NCBI RefSeq assembly: GCF_037414475.1
Contig: NZ_CP147913.1
Span: 868,001 to 932,000, forward strand
Direction of reading: 5' to 3'
Source of the DNA: Myxococcus stipitatus
Lineage (GTDB): Bacteria > Myxococcota > Myxococcia > Myxococcales > Myxococcaceae
DNA length: 64,000 bases
Made by a program: the position numbers and the translations under genes. The notes beneath the pieces are model-generated. The model saw only the letters and a list, made by a program, of their open reading frames with translations, did not search any database and was not told the origin of the DNA. Of the stretch, positions 26,467 through 34,498 are shown in pieces (position 1 is the stretch's first letter; each line of letters begins with the position of its first letter).

Positions 26467-28590
26467 CTACCGGGTGGAGATACGCGCCACCGGCTGGATG
26501 TTCAGCTCGGGCGACAGCTCCTGGTAGCTGAGCACCGAGAACGAGGGGTTGAACTCGTACTCCAGCAGCTTGCGCACGTAGCGCCGGATGTCCATGGCGG
26601 TGAGGATGACGGGGCGCTGGGCGCTGGGCGGCAGGTGGCCGCACTCGGTGCGGACGGCCTGGACGATTTCCTGGGCCAGCTCCGGCTCCAGCGCCAGGTG
26701 AGCCCCCGCCGAGGTGCGCTTGATGGAGCCGCGGATGGCCTCCTCGATGTTGGGGTCCAACAGGTACACGACGAGCGTGCCGCTGCCGCGCGCGTACTTG
26801 TGGGAGATGTACCGGCGCTGCGAGGCACGCACATGCTCGGTGAGCATCACGTTGTCGGCCTCCACCTGACCGTACTCGGCCAGGGCCTGGAGGATGCCGC
26901 GCAAGTCACGGATGGAGATCTCCTCCTCCACGAGCCGCTGGAGGATGTCCGTGAGCTTCAGGACGTTGACCACCTTCGGAATGACTTCCTTGACGATGGC
27001 CGGGAACGCCTTCTCCAACTGCTCCAGCATCGTCTGCGTCTCCTGGACGCCGACGAACTCCCGCGCGTTGCGCCGCAGCACCGCGGCCACGTGCAGGATG
27101 ATGTAGCCCGGCACATCCCACGTCGTGAGGCCCGCGGCCTCCAGCGTCTCGCGGTGCTGCTCGGGGACCCACGCGGCCGGCTGGCGGGTGGCGGGGTTGA
27201 CCGCCTCGAAGCCCTGGATGTTCATCAACCGCAGGCGCTCCACCGTGTCGTTGACGAGCACATGGCCCAGCGTGGCCTGGCCCGTGACGACGGGGACCTC
27301 GTTGATTTGAATCTGGTACGAGCCCGGCGGCAGGGACGCGTTGCCACGCGCGCGCACGCCTGGGAAGCGCACACCCAGCTCGACGAAGAGACCGTCGCGC
27401 ATGAAGGGGATGAGCTCGAAGAGGAACTTCCCGTTGTCCTGGCGCGAGTCCACGTAGGGCACCAGCGCGTCGGAGACCTCCAGGACGATGGGCGTGACGA
27501 CGGGGATGAAGAGCTCGGAGTCCGGGTTGATGGGCTCCTTGGGCGCCGGCTCCGACGACATGGGCGTGCCCAGGTCGGTGATCATCGACGGACCGGCCTC
27601 CTCCACCATCTGCTCGTCCTTCTTCTTCTTGAGCATGGTCCACGCGCCGAAACCCGCGCCCGCGCCCAGGAGGAAGAAGGGAATCTTCGGCAGACCCGGC
27701 ACCAGACCGAGGACGATGAGCATGCCCGCCGCGATGGCGATGGCCTTCGGGTAGGCGGTGAGCTGGCTGCCCACGTCCATGCCCAGGTGCGAGCCCTCTT
27801 CCTCGCCGCCGACGCGCGTCACGATGATGCCGGCGCAGGTGGAGACGAGGATGGCGGGAATCATGCCGACCAGACCGTCACCGATGGTGAGCAGCGTGTA
27901 CTTCTGCGCCGCGTCGCCCGCGGACATCCCCTTCTGCGTCACGCCGATGATGAGGCCACCGACGATGTTCACGACGGTGATGATGATGCTGGCGATGGCG
28001 TCGCCCTTCACGAACTTCATGGCGCCGTCCATCGCGCCGAACAGCTGGCTTTCGCGCTCCAGGTCGCGCCGGCGCTTCTTGCCCTGGTCCTGATCAATCG
28101 TGCCCGCGCGGAGATCCGCGTCGATGGACATCTGCTTGCCGGGCATCGCGTCCAAGGTGAAGCGCGCGGCCACTTCGGCGACACGCTCCGAGCCCTTGGA
28201 GATGACGATGAAGTTCACGATGACCAGGATGATGAACAGGATGGCGCCGACGACGAAGTTGCCTTGCACCACGAAGTTGCCGAACGCGATGACCACCTCG
28301 CCCGGATCTCCCGTGAGGAGGATGAGTCGCGTGGTGGAGATGGTCAGCGACAACCGGAACATCGTGGTGATGAGCAACACCGTCGGAAACGTCGACAGGT
28401 GCAGCGCCGCTGGCACGTAGAGGGACACCAGCAGCAGCACCACCGAGATGCTGATGTTCAGCGTCAGCAGCACGTCCAGCAGCAGCGTGGGCAGCGGGAC
28501 GATCATCATCCCGACGATGGCCACCACCACGATCGCCAGGACGATGTCGGAGTACTTGGAGAGGAAGCTGTTCGGATTGGAGGCGGACAT
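26467..28590 (-). CDS. sctV: T3SS export gate protein SctV (FlhA/InvA/EscV family)
   Basis: The 707-residue product has about eight TM helices in the first 330 residues. The cytoplasmic loop carries the FHIPEP-family signature (RFTLDAMPGKQMSIDADLRA) and its GDA/GDG motifs, and the large C-terminal domain (SctVc) forms the nonameric export ring. Length and order are as in flagellar FlhA and injectisome SctV. It is the last gene of the minus-strand T3SS run, 100 bases after a TPR chaperone-like gene. SctV binds substrate-chaperone complexes and couples proton flow to export. Confidence 0.96.
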   Translation of the reverse strand: MSASNPNSFLSKYSDIVLAIVVVAIVGMMIVPLPTLLLDVLLTLNISISVVLLLVSLYVPAALHLSTFPTVLLITTMFRLSLTISTTRLILLTGDPGEVVIAFGNFVVQGNFVVGAILFIILVIVNFIVISKGSERVAEVAARFTLDAMPGKQMSIDADLRAGTIDQDQGKKRRRDLERESQLFGAMDGAMKFVKGDAIASIIITVVNIVGGLIIGVTQKGMSAGDAAQKYTLLTIGDGLVGMIPAILVSTCAGIIVTRVGGEEEGSHLGMDVGSQLTAYPKAIAIAAGMLIVLGLVPGLPKIPFFLLGAGAGFGAWTMLKKKKDEQMVEEAGPSMITDLGTPMSSEPAPKEPINPDSELFIPVVTPIVLEVSDALVPYVDSRQDNGKFLFELIPFMRDGLFVELGVRFPGVRARGNASLPPGSYQIQINEVPVVTGQATLGHVLVNDTVERLRLMNIQGFEAVNPATRQPAAWVPEQHRETLEAAGLTTWDVPGYIILHVAAVLRRNAREFVGVQETQTMLEQLEKAFPAIVKEVIPKVVNVLKLTDILQRLVEEEISIRDLRGILQALAEYGQVEADNVMLTEHVRASQRRYISHKYARGSGTLVVYLLDPNIEEAIRGSIKRTSAGAHLALEPELAQEIVQAVRTECGHLPPSAQRPVILTAMDIRRYVRKLLEYEFNPSFSVLSYQELSPELNIQPVARISTR

Positions 28591-28690
28591 CAGCGGGGAC
28601 CCATCCTAGTCCGCGCCCGGCTCCGGACCCAAGAGGGGCCACACGAGCCGGGTCGGTCTGTCCATCCAGGAAAGCAACAGCGGACGCGGA

Positions 28691-29170
28691 CTAGCGCTTG
28701 TTCGGCCCGGCGTCGCGCTCGGAAGCCCCCTGGGCCTCCTCCACGCTCTCCAGGGCCGCGGCGGCGAGCATCCTCGCGCGTGCGCTCAGCGGGTCCTTCC
28801 CCTCGGGGTCCAAGGACACCGCGTGGTTGAAGTCCCGCGCCGCTTCCATCACCTTGCCCTGGCGAAGGTGGACCTCGCCCCGGTTGACGAACGGCGTCAG
28901 GTCGGAGGGGTCCAGTTCGATGGCCCGGTTGAAGTGGGCCTCGGCCTGGTCCAGGTTCTCGAGCGCCAGATGGCACGCACCGAGCGCCGTCTGGAAGTAC
29001 GCCTCGGACGCATCCATGGCGGCCAGTTGCTCGAAGATGGCCAGCGACTCCTGGAAGCGGCCGTCTTGAAACAGGTCGAAGCCTTGTGTGGCCCGTTCCA
29101 ACAACTCCGGACCGGACAGCGGCTTCCCATCATTGTCGGAGACCGGCGCCTTGGCTTGGGTCGTCGTCAT
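28691..29170 (-). CDS. TPR protein, SycD-like T3SS chaperone candidate
   Basis: The 159-residue protein has about three TPRs (GFDLFQDGRFQESLAIFEQL, YFQTALGACHLALENLDQAE, PFVNRGEVHLRQGKVMEAA), the size and fold of class II T3SS chaperones (SycD/LcrH). It lies between a small unknown gene (29254-29715) and sctV, a usual place for substrate chaperones. The N-terminal extension and charged C-terminus are not diagnostic. Its client could be the 153- or 71-residue protein encoded just upstream. Confidence 0.75.
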   Translation of the reverse strand: MTTTQAKAPVSDNDGKPLSGPELLERATQGFDLFQDGRFQESLAIFEQLAAMDASEAYFQTALGACHLALENLDQAEAHFNRAIELDPSDLTPFVNRGEVHLRQGKVMEAARDFNHAVSLDPEGKDPLSARARMLAAAALESVEEAQGASERDAGPNKR

Positions 29171-29253
29171 GTGGACTCATTCCCCGGGCGAAAACGGAGG
29201 CGGCCCGGACTCTAGCCCGCCTCCGTCGTGCCCACCAGTCAGCAACAGCAAGA

Positions 29254-29715
29254 CTACTTCTCGAAGTTGTCGCGAATCTCTTGCAGCCGCTTCTGCATGT
29301 TGGCGATGGCCATGTCGACGCCCTTCTGGCCCACCACCGCGCTGAACATCTGGGACTTGACGCGGTCGGCGACGTGCGCCTCGATGTCCTTCAGCGAGGC
29401 GTTGGGGTTCTTCTGCAGGAAGCTGGCGACGTCCCCTTCCAGCTTCTTCGCGAGCCCCTCGTTCGTCGACTTGGAGAAGAACCCGAGGAACCCCTGGTTC
29501 TCGAGCAGCTTGTCCTTCACCAGCGCCGTCGCGAAGGACTTGCGGTCCTCGGCCGTCAGCTTGCCCTCGGGCTTGTTGCGCACGCCATCCATGATGGTCT
29601 TCTGCGCCGCGCGCTGAGCGCCGACATCGCCCGTGGGCTGGGACGATGTGTTCGCCGGCTTCGAGGTGGTGGCCTGCGGCGCGGAGCGGGGGCCGCCTTT
29701 GACTGGAGCAACCAT
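29254..29715 (-). CDS. Small T3SS-cluster protein, possible secreted substrate
   Basis: The 153-residue protein has a polar, Ser/Thr/Gln-rich N-terminus (residues ~1-35) without a Sec signal, like many T3SS substrates. A helical body ends in an amphipathic helix (GVDMAIANMQKRLQEIRDNF). The gene has its own promoter-like motif at 29745-29774 and a good ribosome site (GGGAGAG). I do not recognise a family. It could be a translocator or effector, a tip protein, or a cytosolic factor. Confidence 0.7.
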   Translation of the reverse strand: MVAPVKGGPRSAPQATTSKPANTSSQPTGDVGAQRAAQKTIMDGVRNKPEGKLTAEDRKSFATALVKDKLLENQGFLGFFSKSTNEGLAKKLEGDVASFLQKNPNASLKDIEAHVADRVKSQMFSAVVGQKGVDMAIANMQKRLQEIRDNFEK

Positions 29716-29744
29716 GGGTCTCTCCCTGAATACGAGTTGAGGAA

Positions 29745-29774
29745 ATTCTCGCCGTGCGGCGTGGAAAAGTTTCC
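29745..29774 (-). promoter_or_regulatory. Putative sigma-28-like promoter, third copy
   Basis: On the minus strand the motif reads GGAAACTT - 15 bases - CGAGAAT, 29 bases before the ATG at 29715. It matches the motifs at 30161-30189 and 47209-47237 (GGnAACTn-N14-CGATAAT) except for one extra spacer base and G for T in the -10. Confidence 0.5.
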
Positions 29775-29821
29775 GACAGTCGGCACGGCGTGTACAGCGA
29801 AGCGAACCCCGGAAATGAACC

Positions 29822-29856
29822 GGCCTCGCAGCAGCTCCAGGAGCTGATGCGAGGCC
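29822..29856 (-). terminator. Large hairpin downstream of the needle-like gene
   Basis: The stem is 9 bp (GGCCTCGCA / TGCGAGGCC) continued after one mismatch by CAGCTC / GAGCTG with a 3-base loop, 25 bases past the stop of the 71-residue gene. There is no clear U-tract. It would end or stabilise the 3' end of a short mRNA for that gene. Confidence 0.65.
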
Positions 29857-29880
29857 AGGGTGCTGCAGAGAAGCGGGCGA

Positions 29881-30096
29881 TTAGCGGATGTTGCCCGTGA
29901 TCTTGGACTGCATCTCGTCCAGCTTCTTCATCAGGGTGGAGACCAGGTCCGTCAGGCGGGCCTCACGCTGCATCTGCTCCTGAGCGCGGAGGAACGGCTG
30001 CTGGTCAGGGGGCGCGGCGTTGATCATCGCGTTGGAGGAAGCGGAACCCTGCGTGATGCTGTTCGCGGCGGCATTGAAGTTCGCAGAGATGCTCAT
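29881..30096 (-). CDS. 71-residue needle-like protein (SctF candidate)
   Basis: The size matches T3SS needle subunits (~70-85 residues). The N-terminus is Ala/Asn/Ser-rich without a Sec signal. A central turn (AAPPDQQPF) separates it from a C-terminal amphipathic helix ending MQSKITGNIR. Aligned without gaps to the Salmonella needle PrgI (recalled from memory), the last 48 residues share a proline turn, a central Gln and the I-x-x-N-x-R terminus. The C-terminal 37 residues also match the 193-residue protein of this cluster (9 identities). It has its own promoter-like motif and a downstream hairpin. The needle assignment is inference. Confidence 0.7.
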   Translation of the reverse strand: MSISANFNAAANSITQGSASSNAMINAAPPDQQPFLRAQEQMQREARLTDLVSTLMKKLDEMQSKITGNIR

Positions 30097-30160
30097 GGTC
30101 GTTCTCCTGTGATTTATTCGTGAGTGCTGCGAGGCGAAGTGCAGCGGCGGCTACAAACAG

Positions 30161-30189
30161 ATTATCGGGGGTGGGGGCTGGAAGTTTCC
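30161..30189 (-). promoter_or_regulatory. Putative sigma-28-like promoter for the 71-residue gene
   Basis: On the minus strand: GGAAACTT - 14 bases - CGATAAT, 64 bases before the ATG. Aligned to the FliA consensus TAAAGTTT-N11-GCCGATAA it reads GAAACTTC-N11-CCCGATAA: five of eight and seven of eight, with exact spacing. The sigma factor encoded at 44777-45613 is of the FliA type. Confidence 0.6.
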
Positions 30190-30208
30190 TGGCTATTTTC
30201 CGGGATCA

Positions 30209-30247
30209 TTTCCGGCCGATTCCAGAAACCCCGGCCCCCGCCGGAAA
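30209..30247 (-). terminator. Hairpin after the 199-residue gene
   Basis: TTTCCGGC pairs with GCCGGAAA around a 23-base loop, 6 bases past the stop of the gene at 30253-30852 and before the promoter-like motif of the next gene. It separates the two transcripts. There is no U-tract. Confidence 0.45.
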
Positions 30248-30252
30248 CAGGC

Positions 30253-30852
30253 CTAACCCTTCAGCTTTCCAAGGCTGGGGTTCTTCATCCACGCCTTGAA
30301 GGACTCGAGCTGCTGCGCTTCCTTCTTGGGGTCCGCGGGCGTCTTCGGGGCCTCATCCGGGCCCAGGGACAGCGAGCGCTTGGAGGAGCCGCTCTCGAAG
30401 CCGTCCTTGGCCCCGCCAGGCGCTGCGGGGCGCGCGGGAGCCGGGGCGGCGGGAGGAGCCGCGGGAGCGACGGCGCCAGGAGGGGTGAACGCCAGCTTCG
30501 CGTGCGCCTCCGGGTTCATCTCCTTCACCGCGTTCTGGATGGTCATCCCGTAGGTGTTCAGGCGCTCCGACAGGTAGGAGACCACCAGCCCCAGCATGGG
30601 AGGCACGGGGAAGATGGGGTCCGCCATGAAGCGCTGCAGGGCGCTGGACACGTCACCGTAGAGCCGCTCGTCGAACGGAGTTCCCGGGACGGTGGACGCG
30701 ACCAGCATCTTCATGGTGCGGACAACCTGGAGATAGGTCCCCTGGGCCGTCTTGGATTGAGCTTCCAGCTCGACCATCAGCTTCTCGCGCTTGGCCACCA
30801 GCTCCGCGGGCTCCGGAGGCATCGGCCCAACTTTCGGCTTCTGCGTGCTCAT
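30253..30852 (-). CDS. Unidentified 199-residue T3SS-cluster protein
   Basis: I chose the ATG at 30852; an upstream ATG at 30903 adds 17 unlikely residues. The helical N-terminal half (~residues 15-115, AELVAKREKLMVELEAQSKT, FDERLYGDVSSALQRFMADP) is followed by an Ala/Pro-rich linker (~120-150) and a short charged C-terminus. There is no signal peptide or TM helix. It follows a SycD-like chaperone gene, so it may be that chaperone's client. No family recognised. Confidence 0.7.
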   Translation of the reverse strand: MSTQKPKVGPMPPEPAELVAKREKLMVELEAQSKTAQGTYLQVVRTMKMLVASTVPGTPFDERLYGDVSSALQRFMADPIFPVPPMLGLVVSYLSERLNTYGMTIQNAVKEMNPEAHAKLAFTPPGAVAPAAPPAAPAPARPAAPGGAKDGFESGSSKRSLSLGPDEAPKTPADPKKEAQQLESFKAWMKNPSLGKLKG

Positions 30853-30972
30853 TGAATGACTCTCCACCTCTCCACTGAAAGAGGGTTGGGGTGAACGGGG
30901 CAAGCCTAACAGACTGTTCCGGACTCACCTATCCAGCAGTGGGGGCGAATCCGGCATCGGAATGTGGCGTTC

Positions 30973-31437
30973 TCAACGGCGTGAAAGCGCCGTGAGCATC
31001 GCTCCCGCCTTGCGGACCACCGGATCATCCGCCGGGGTCATTGCCGCGGCGCGGCGAAGGTCATCGATGGCCTGGGGTTTCTGCCCCAAAGCCAGCCGAA
31101 CCTCCGCGCGACCGACATAGACAGATGGATCCTGCGGGGACAGCTTGGCGGCGACGTCGAAGGCGGCCAGGGCGCCCTGGCCGTTGCCCGCGGCCATCTC
31201 CACGACGCCCAGGGCCTTGGCGAAATAGCCGTCGGTGGGACTGACGGCGTACAGGCCCTGGAAGAGCGTGCGGGCTTCGTTGATGCGGCCCTGGTAGAAG
31301 AAGAAGTAGGCCGTCTTGGCGATGGCGTAGAGCTCATCGTTGGAATAGCCCCGCACGTCGCGCAGGGTGGCCTTGCCATCCGCCCAACGCTGGAGCCGGG
31401 CCTGCAACTGGGCCTCGTCCTGAGGGTCCTCCGGCAT
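30973..31437 (-). CDS. SycD/LcrH-type class II T3SS chaperone
   Basis: The 154-residue TPR protein matches the class II chaperone pattern closely: ELYAIAKTAYFFFYQGRINE, then ARTLFQGLYAVSPTDGYFAK, then ALGVVEMAAGNGQGALAAFD, then a third repeat with YVGRAEVRLALGQ. Class II chaperones hold the two hydrophobic translocators in the cytosol. No obvious hydrophobic translocator is encoded nearby, so the client here is likely unusual. The start lies 4 bases after the upstream stop (31442). Confidence 0.8.
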   Translation of the reverse strand: MPEDPQDEAQLQARLQRWADGKATLRDVRGYSNDELYAIAKTAYFFFYQGRINEARTLFQGLYAVSPTDGYFAKALGVVEMAAGNGQGALAAFDVAAKLSPQDPSVYVGRAEVRLALGQKPQAIDDLRRAAAMTPADDPVVRKAGAMLTALSRR

Positions 31438-31441
31438 GGCG

Positions 31442-31921
31442 CTAGTAACCCTCGTCCTTCTGCTCGGCCCACATGCGCCGGATGATCTCCTTGGTCTCCT
31501 CGTTCACCTGGTCCACCAGGGTGAGCATGGAGGCCTCGCGCTGGAGCAGCGCCTTGAGCCGCTCCAGGCGGTCGGGCGACGCGTTGATGCGGGACAACCC
31601 GCGCTCCATCAACATGCGGGTCTCATCGCTCCCCCGCCCCGCCACGCTGGCCAGGTGGGGCCGGTCGCTGAAGCCCTCCAGGTCCGCGTCATGGCCCCCG
31701 GGGTGAGGGGGCAGCGGCAGGCGCAGCTCCTCCGACGAATGCGCCGGACCGATGAAGTCCAGGAGCGCCGCGGAGGCGAGGGCCGGGTTCTTGGGGTTGC
31801 CCGTCTTGCGCAGCTTCTTGCGGTCGACCTGGGACGGGTCGACCAGACGCTCACGGACACTGCGGGGTCCCCCCCAGGGCCACAGGGATGGATTGGGGGG
31901 CTGATTATTGATTCTGGCCAT
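31442..31921 (-). CDS. Unidentified 159-residue T3SS-cluster protein
   Basis: The first ~95 residues are polar and Pro-rich (PPNPSLWPWGGPRSV, LPLPPHPGGHDADLEG). The C-terminal ~60 residues form amphipathic helices (LERLKALLQREASMLTLVDQ, ETKEIIRRMWAEQ). No Sec signal or TM helix. It sits between the FlhX-like gene and the SycD-like chaperone, with only a few bases to the latter, so co-expression is certain if the operon is transcribed. It could be a gatekeeper-like factor or substrate. Family unknown. Confidence 0.7.
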   Translation of the reverse strand: MARINNQPPNPSLWPWGGPRSVRERLVDPSQVDRKKLRKTGNPKNPALASAALLDFIGPAHSSEELRLPLPPHPGGHDADLEGFSDRPHLASVAGRGSDETRMLMERGLSRINASPDRLERLKALLQREASMLTLVDQVNEETKEIIRRMWAEQKDEGY

Positions 31922-31974
31922 CGTGAACTCCGAAGCTCACCCCAGGAAGGGGGGGCCCGTCCAGCCCCCCTCGC

Positions 31975-32256
31975 CTACCGGCCGCCAGCGGCCGCGTGTT
32001 CTCGCTGGAGCTCGTAGATGAAGTTGAGGACCTCGGCCACCGCGTCGTACAGCTCCTCGGGCACCTCCTGCCCCACCTCCACCCGGTACAGCGCATTGGC
32101 CAGGGGCACGTTGCGCATGATGGGGATGTTGTGCTCCTTGGCGATGGCGCGAATCTTCTCCGCCTTGAGCCGCAGGCCCTTGGCCACCACTCTCGGGGCG
32201 CTGTCCTTCTCCTTGTCGTACTTCAGCGCGATGGCGATTTCGGCGTCGTCACTCAT
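31975..32256 (-). CDS. Stand-alone SctU/FlhB C-terminal domain (FlhX-like)
   Basis: The 93 residues align without gaps to the SctU C-terminal cytoplasmic domain encoded directly upstream; I count 55 identities in 77 positions (ALKYD-EKD-APRV, RNVPLA-AL-RVEVG-EVPEELYDAVAEVLNF). It starts just after the position of the NPxH autocleavage site, so it mimics the cleaved SctU-C fragment. Free FlhB-C homologues (FlhX/FhlB) are known beside some flagellar systems and can replace the cleaved domain. A local tandem duplication is the likely origin. Confidence 0.88.
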   Translation of the reverse strand: MSDDAEIAIALKYDKEKDSAPRVVAKGLRLKAEKIRAIAKEHNIPIMRNVPLANALYRVEVGQEVPEELYDAVAEVLNFIYELQREHAAAGGR

Positions 32257-32302
32257 GAAGGGCTCCGCGCATTCGAGAGGATGATAGCCGCACCCGGCCG
32301 CT

Positions 32303-33382
32303 TCACGCTCGGGCCGCGGGCTCCGGGGTCCCGTTCTTCAGCCCGTAGACGAAGTTGAGGACCTCGGCGACCGCGTCATAGAGCTCCTCGGGGACTTCGT
32401 GTCCCACCTCCACCCGCAGGAGCGCGTGCGCCAGGGGCACGTTGCGCAACGTGGGCACGTCCTGCTCGCGGGCGATGCCCTTGATGCGCTCGGCCTTGTG
32501 GTCGATTCCCTTGGCCAGCACCCGGGGCGCGCCGTCCTTCTCCCGGTCGTACTTGAGCGCCACGGCCACATGGTCCGGATTGGTGACGATGACGTCCGCG
32601 TCCCGCACCGACTCCATCTGCGCGCCCTCCATGATTTCGTGATGGAGTTCCTTGCGCTTGGCCTTGTGGTGCGGGTCGCCTTCGCTCTCCTTGTACTCCT
32701 TCTTCACCTCGTCCTTCGTCATCATCATGTCCTTCATGAAGGACTTGCGCTGCCACCAGACGTCGAAGATGCCGAAGAGGACGAAGAGCAGCGCGACGCG
32801 GGTGGCCACTCGGGTCACCAGCTCCCCCATGATGACCATGATGGTGCGAGTGTCCTGGCGAATGGTCTCCACCACCAAGGGCATCGCGTCCCGCACCACG
32901 CCGTAGACGACGTAGGCCGTGACGGAGATCTTGATGAGGTTCTTGAGCATCTCCACCAGCGACTTCTTGCTGAACATGTTCTTCAACCCGGCCAGCGGGT
33001 TGAGCTTGTCCAGCTTGGGCATGAGCGGGTCCATGGTGAAGAGGGAGCCCACCTGCAGGAACTCCATCAACCCGCCCACCACCGCGCTCCCGGCGACCAC
33101 CGGCAACGTCACGAGCAGCAGCGCGCGCAGCCCCAGGTAGAGCAGCTGGCCGGTCGCGTCCGACAGGTCATCCCCACGCGCCATGTGGTCGAAGCTGAAG
33201 TGGAAGAGCTTGACCATCTCCTCTTCCACCGTGTCCCACGAGGACTTCAGCGCCCCCAGGCCCACCACCAGCACGGCCACGCCGCTGAGGTCCTTGCTCT
33301 TCCAGACCTGGCCCTTCTTGCGAGAGTCGTCGAGCTTCTTCTGCGACGGTTCTTCTGTTTTGTCTCCACTCTCATCCGACAT
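32303..33382 (-). CDS. sctU: T3SS switch protein SctU (FlhB/YscU/SpaS family)
   Basis: The 359-residue protein has four TM helices (~30-210), then the linker and autoprotease domain. The cleavage motif is NPDH (N268-P269-D270-H271) rather than the usual NPTH. The Asn that cyclises and the following Pro are kept, so self-cleavage is expected. SctU switches export from early to late substrates after cleavage. It follows sctT by 24 bases and is followed by a duplicate of its own C-terminal domain. Confidence 0.96.
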   Translation of the reverse strand: MSDESGDKTEEPSQKKLDDSRKKGQVWKSKDLSGVAVLVVGLGALKSSWDTVEEEMVKLFHFSFDHMARGDDLSDATGQLLYLGLRALLLVTLPVVAGSAVVGGLMEFLQVGSLFTMDPLMPKLDKLNPLAGLKNMFSKKSLVEMLKNLIKISVTAYVVYGVVRDAMPLVVETIRQDTRTIMVIMGELVTRVATRVALLFVLFGIFDVWWQRKSFMKDMMMTKDEVKKEYKESEGDPHHKAKRKELHHEIMEGAQMESVRDADVIVTNPDHVAVALKYDREKDGAPRVLAKGIDHKAERIKGIAREQDVPTLRNVPLAHALLRVEVGHEVPEELYDAVAEVLNFVYGLKNGTPEPAARA

Positions 33383-33406
33383 GGGCGCGGGTTCCGGATA
33401 GGAGGC

Positions 33407-34225
33407 TCAGGCCAGCAGCCGCAGCGCATCCCTGAGCGTGCGCAGCATGATGGCCAGTTCGTCCTGCATGCGGCCCAGGAGCGCGCCCAGCACCAGGAAG
33501 GTGATGAGCACACCGACGAGCGGCTTGATGGACATGGAGATGAAGAACACCTGGATTTGCGGCGCCACGCGGTTGATGGCGCCCAGCGCCACATCCGTGA
33601 GGAAGGTGGCCAGCACCGCCGGAGCCGCCAGCGCCATGCTGATGCGCAGCATGTCCGCGAAGACGCGAATGAGGACGTCGAAGTAGGTCCACGCGCCCTG
33701 GCTGAAGCGGGGGAAGCCGTCCAGGGGCACCGTCTTGAGGCTCTCCGCCAGCGCCTGGATGACCAGGTGGTGGCCGTCCAGGGTGAGGAACAGCACCACC
33801 GCCATCTGCACCTTGAGGTTGGAGAACAGCGACACCTGTTGTCCGAGTTGCGGCACGTAGAGCTGGGCGTTGTTGCTACCCGCCATGGTGTCCGCCAGGG
33901 TGCCCGCGACACGGGCCGCCTCGAACACCCCGTTGACGATGAACGCCATGGAGAAGCCGATGAAGACCTCCTTGGCCATCAGCGCGATGTACGGCAGCGC
34001 GCTCAGCGGGATGGTGGTGACGGAGCCGGCGATGGAGGGGTAGAGCACCATGGCCAGCGTCAGCCCGATGCCCATCTTCATCTCCGTGGGCACCACCTCG
34101 CCGCCCAGGAACGGACTGAAGATGAGCACCGGCATCACCCGGCACATCAGCAGGGCCACCGTGAAGATGGCGGCGGAGAAGTTGGTCCGAGCCGCCAGCT
34201 CGGACACGAGGTCCGCGGCGTTCAT
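33407..34225 (-). CDS. sctT: T3SS export apparatus protein SctT (FliR/YscT/SpaR family)
   Basis: From the ATG at 34225, which overlaps the sctS stop (ATGA), the product has 272 residues and about six to seven TM helices (FTVALLMCRVMPVLIFSPF, VQMAVVLFLTLDGHHLVIQA, LATFLTDVALGAINRVAPQI, PLVGVLITFLVLGALLG). It contributes one subunit to the helical SctR5S4T1 export gate. The frame upstream of 34225 is shadow sequence. Confidence 0.94.
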   Translation of the reverse strand: MNAADLVSELAARTNFSAAIFTVALLMCRVMPVLIFSPFLGGEVVPTEMKMGIGLTLAMVLYPSIAGSVTTIPLSALPYIALMAKEVFIGFSMAFIVNGVFEAARVAGTLADTMAGSNNAQLYVPQLGQQVSLFSNLKVQMAVVLFLTLDGHHLVIQALAESLKTVPLDGFPRFSQGAWTYFDVLIRVFADMLRISMALAAPAVLATFLTDVALGAINRVAPQIQVFFISMSIKPLVGVLITFLVLGALLGRMQDELAIMLRTLRDALRLLA

Positions 34226-34485
34226 TTGATGAGCGCAGGGAACCGGTCGAACACGTGGAACGTGAAGCGCATCAACTGGCTTCCAATCCACGGGCCCGTC
34301 ATGGCCAGCACGCCGAAGACGATGATGACCTTGGGCGCGAAGGTGAGCGTCTGCTCCTGAATCTGCGTGGTGGCCTGGAACAGCGAGATGATGAAGCCCA
34401 CCAGGAGGCTCATCAGCACCGGCGGGGCCGACACCACGAGCACCAGGAACAGCGCCTCCTGGGTGATGAACGTGAGCTGGTTCAT
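34222..34485 (-). CDS. sctS: T3SS export apparatus protein SctS (FliQ family)
   Basis: The 87-residue protein begins MNQLTFITQEALFLVLVVSA and has two TM helices around the FliQ-typical SLFQATTQIQEQTLTFAPK loop. It forms the outer hairpins of the export gate. The start at 34485 lies 13 bases after the sctR stop and the end overlaps sctT by 4 bases. The much longer frame that includes it is not coding upstream. Confidence 0.94.
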   Translation of the reverse strand: MNQLTFITQEALFLVLVVSAPPVLMSLLVGFIISLFQATTQIQEQTLTFAPKVIIVFGVLAMTGPWIGSQLMRFTFHVFDRFPALIK

Positions 34486-34498
34486 GGGTGCCTTCTTC

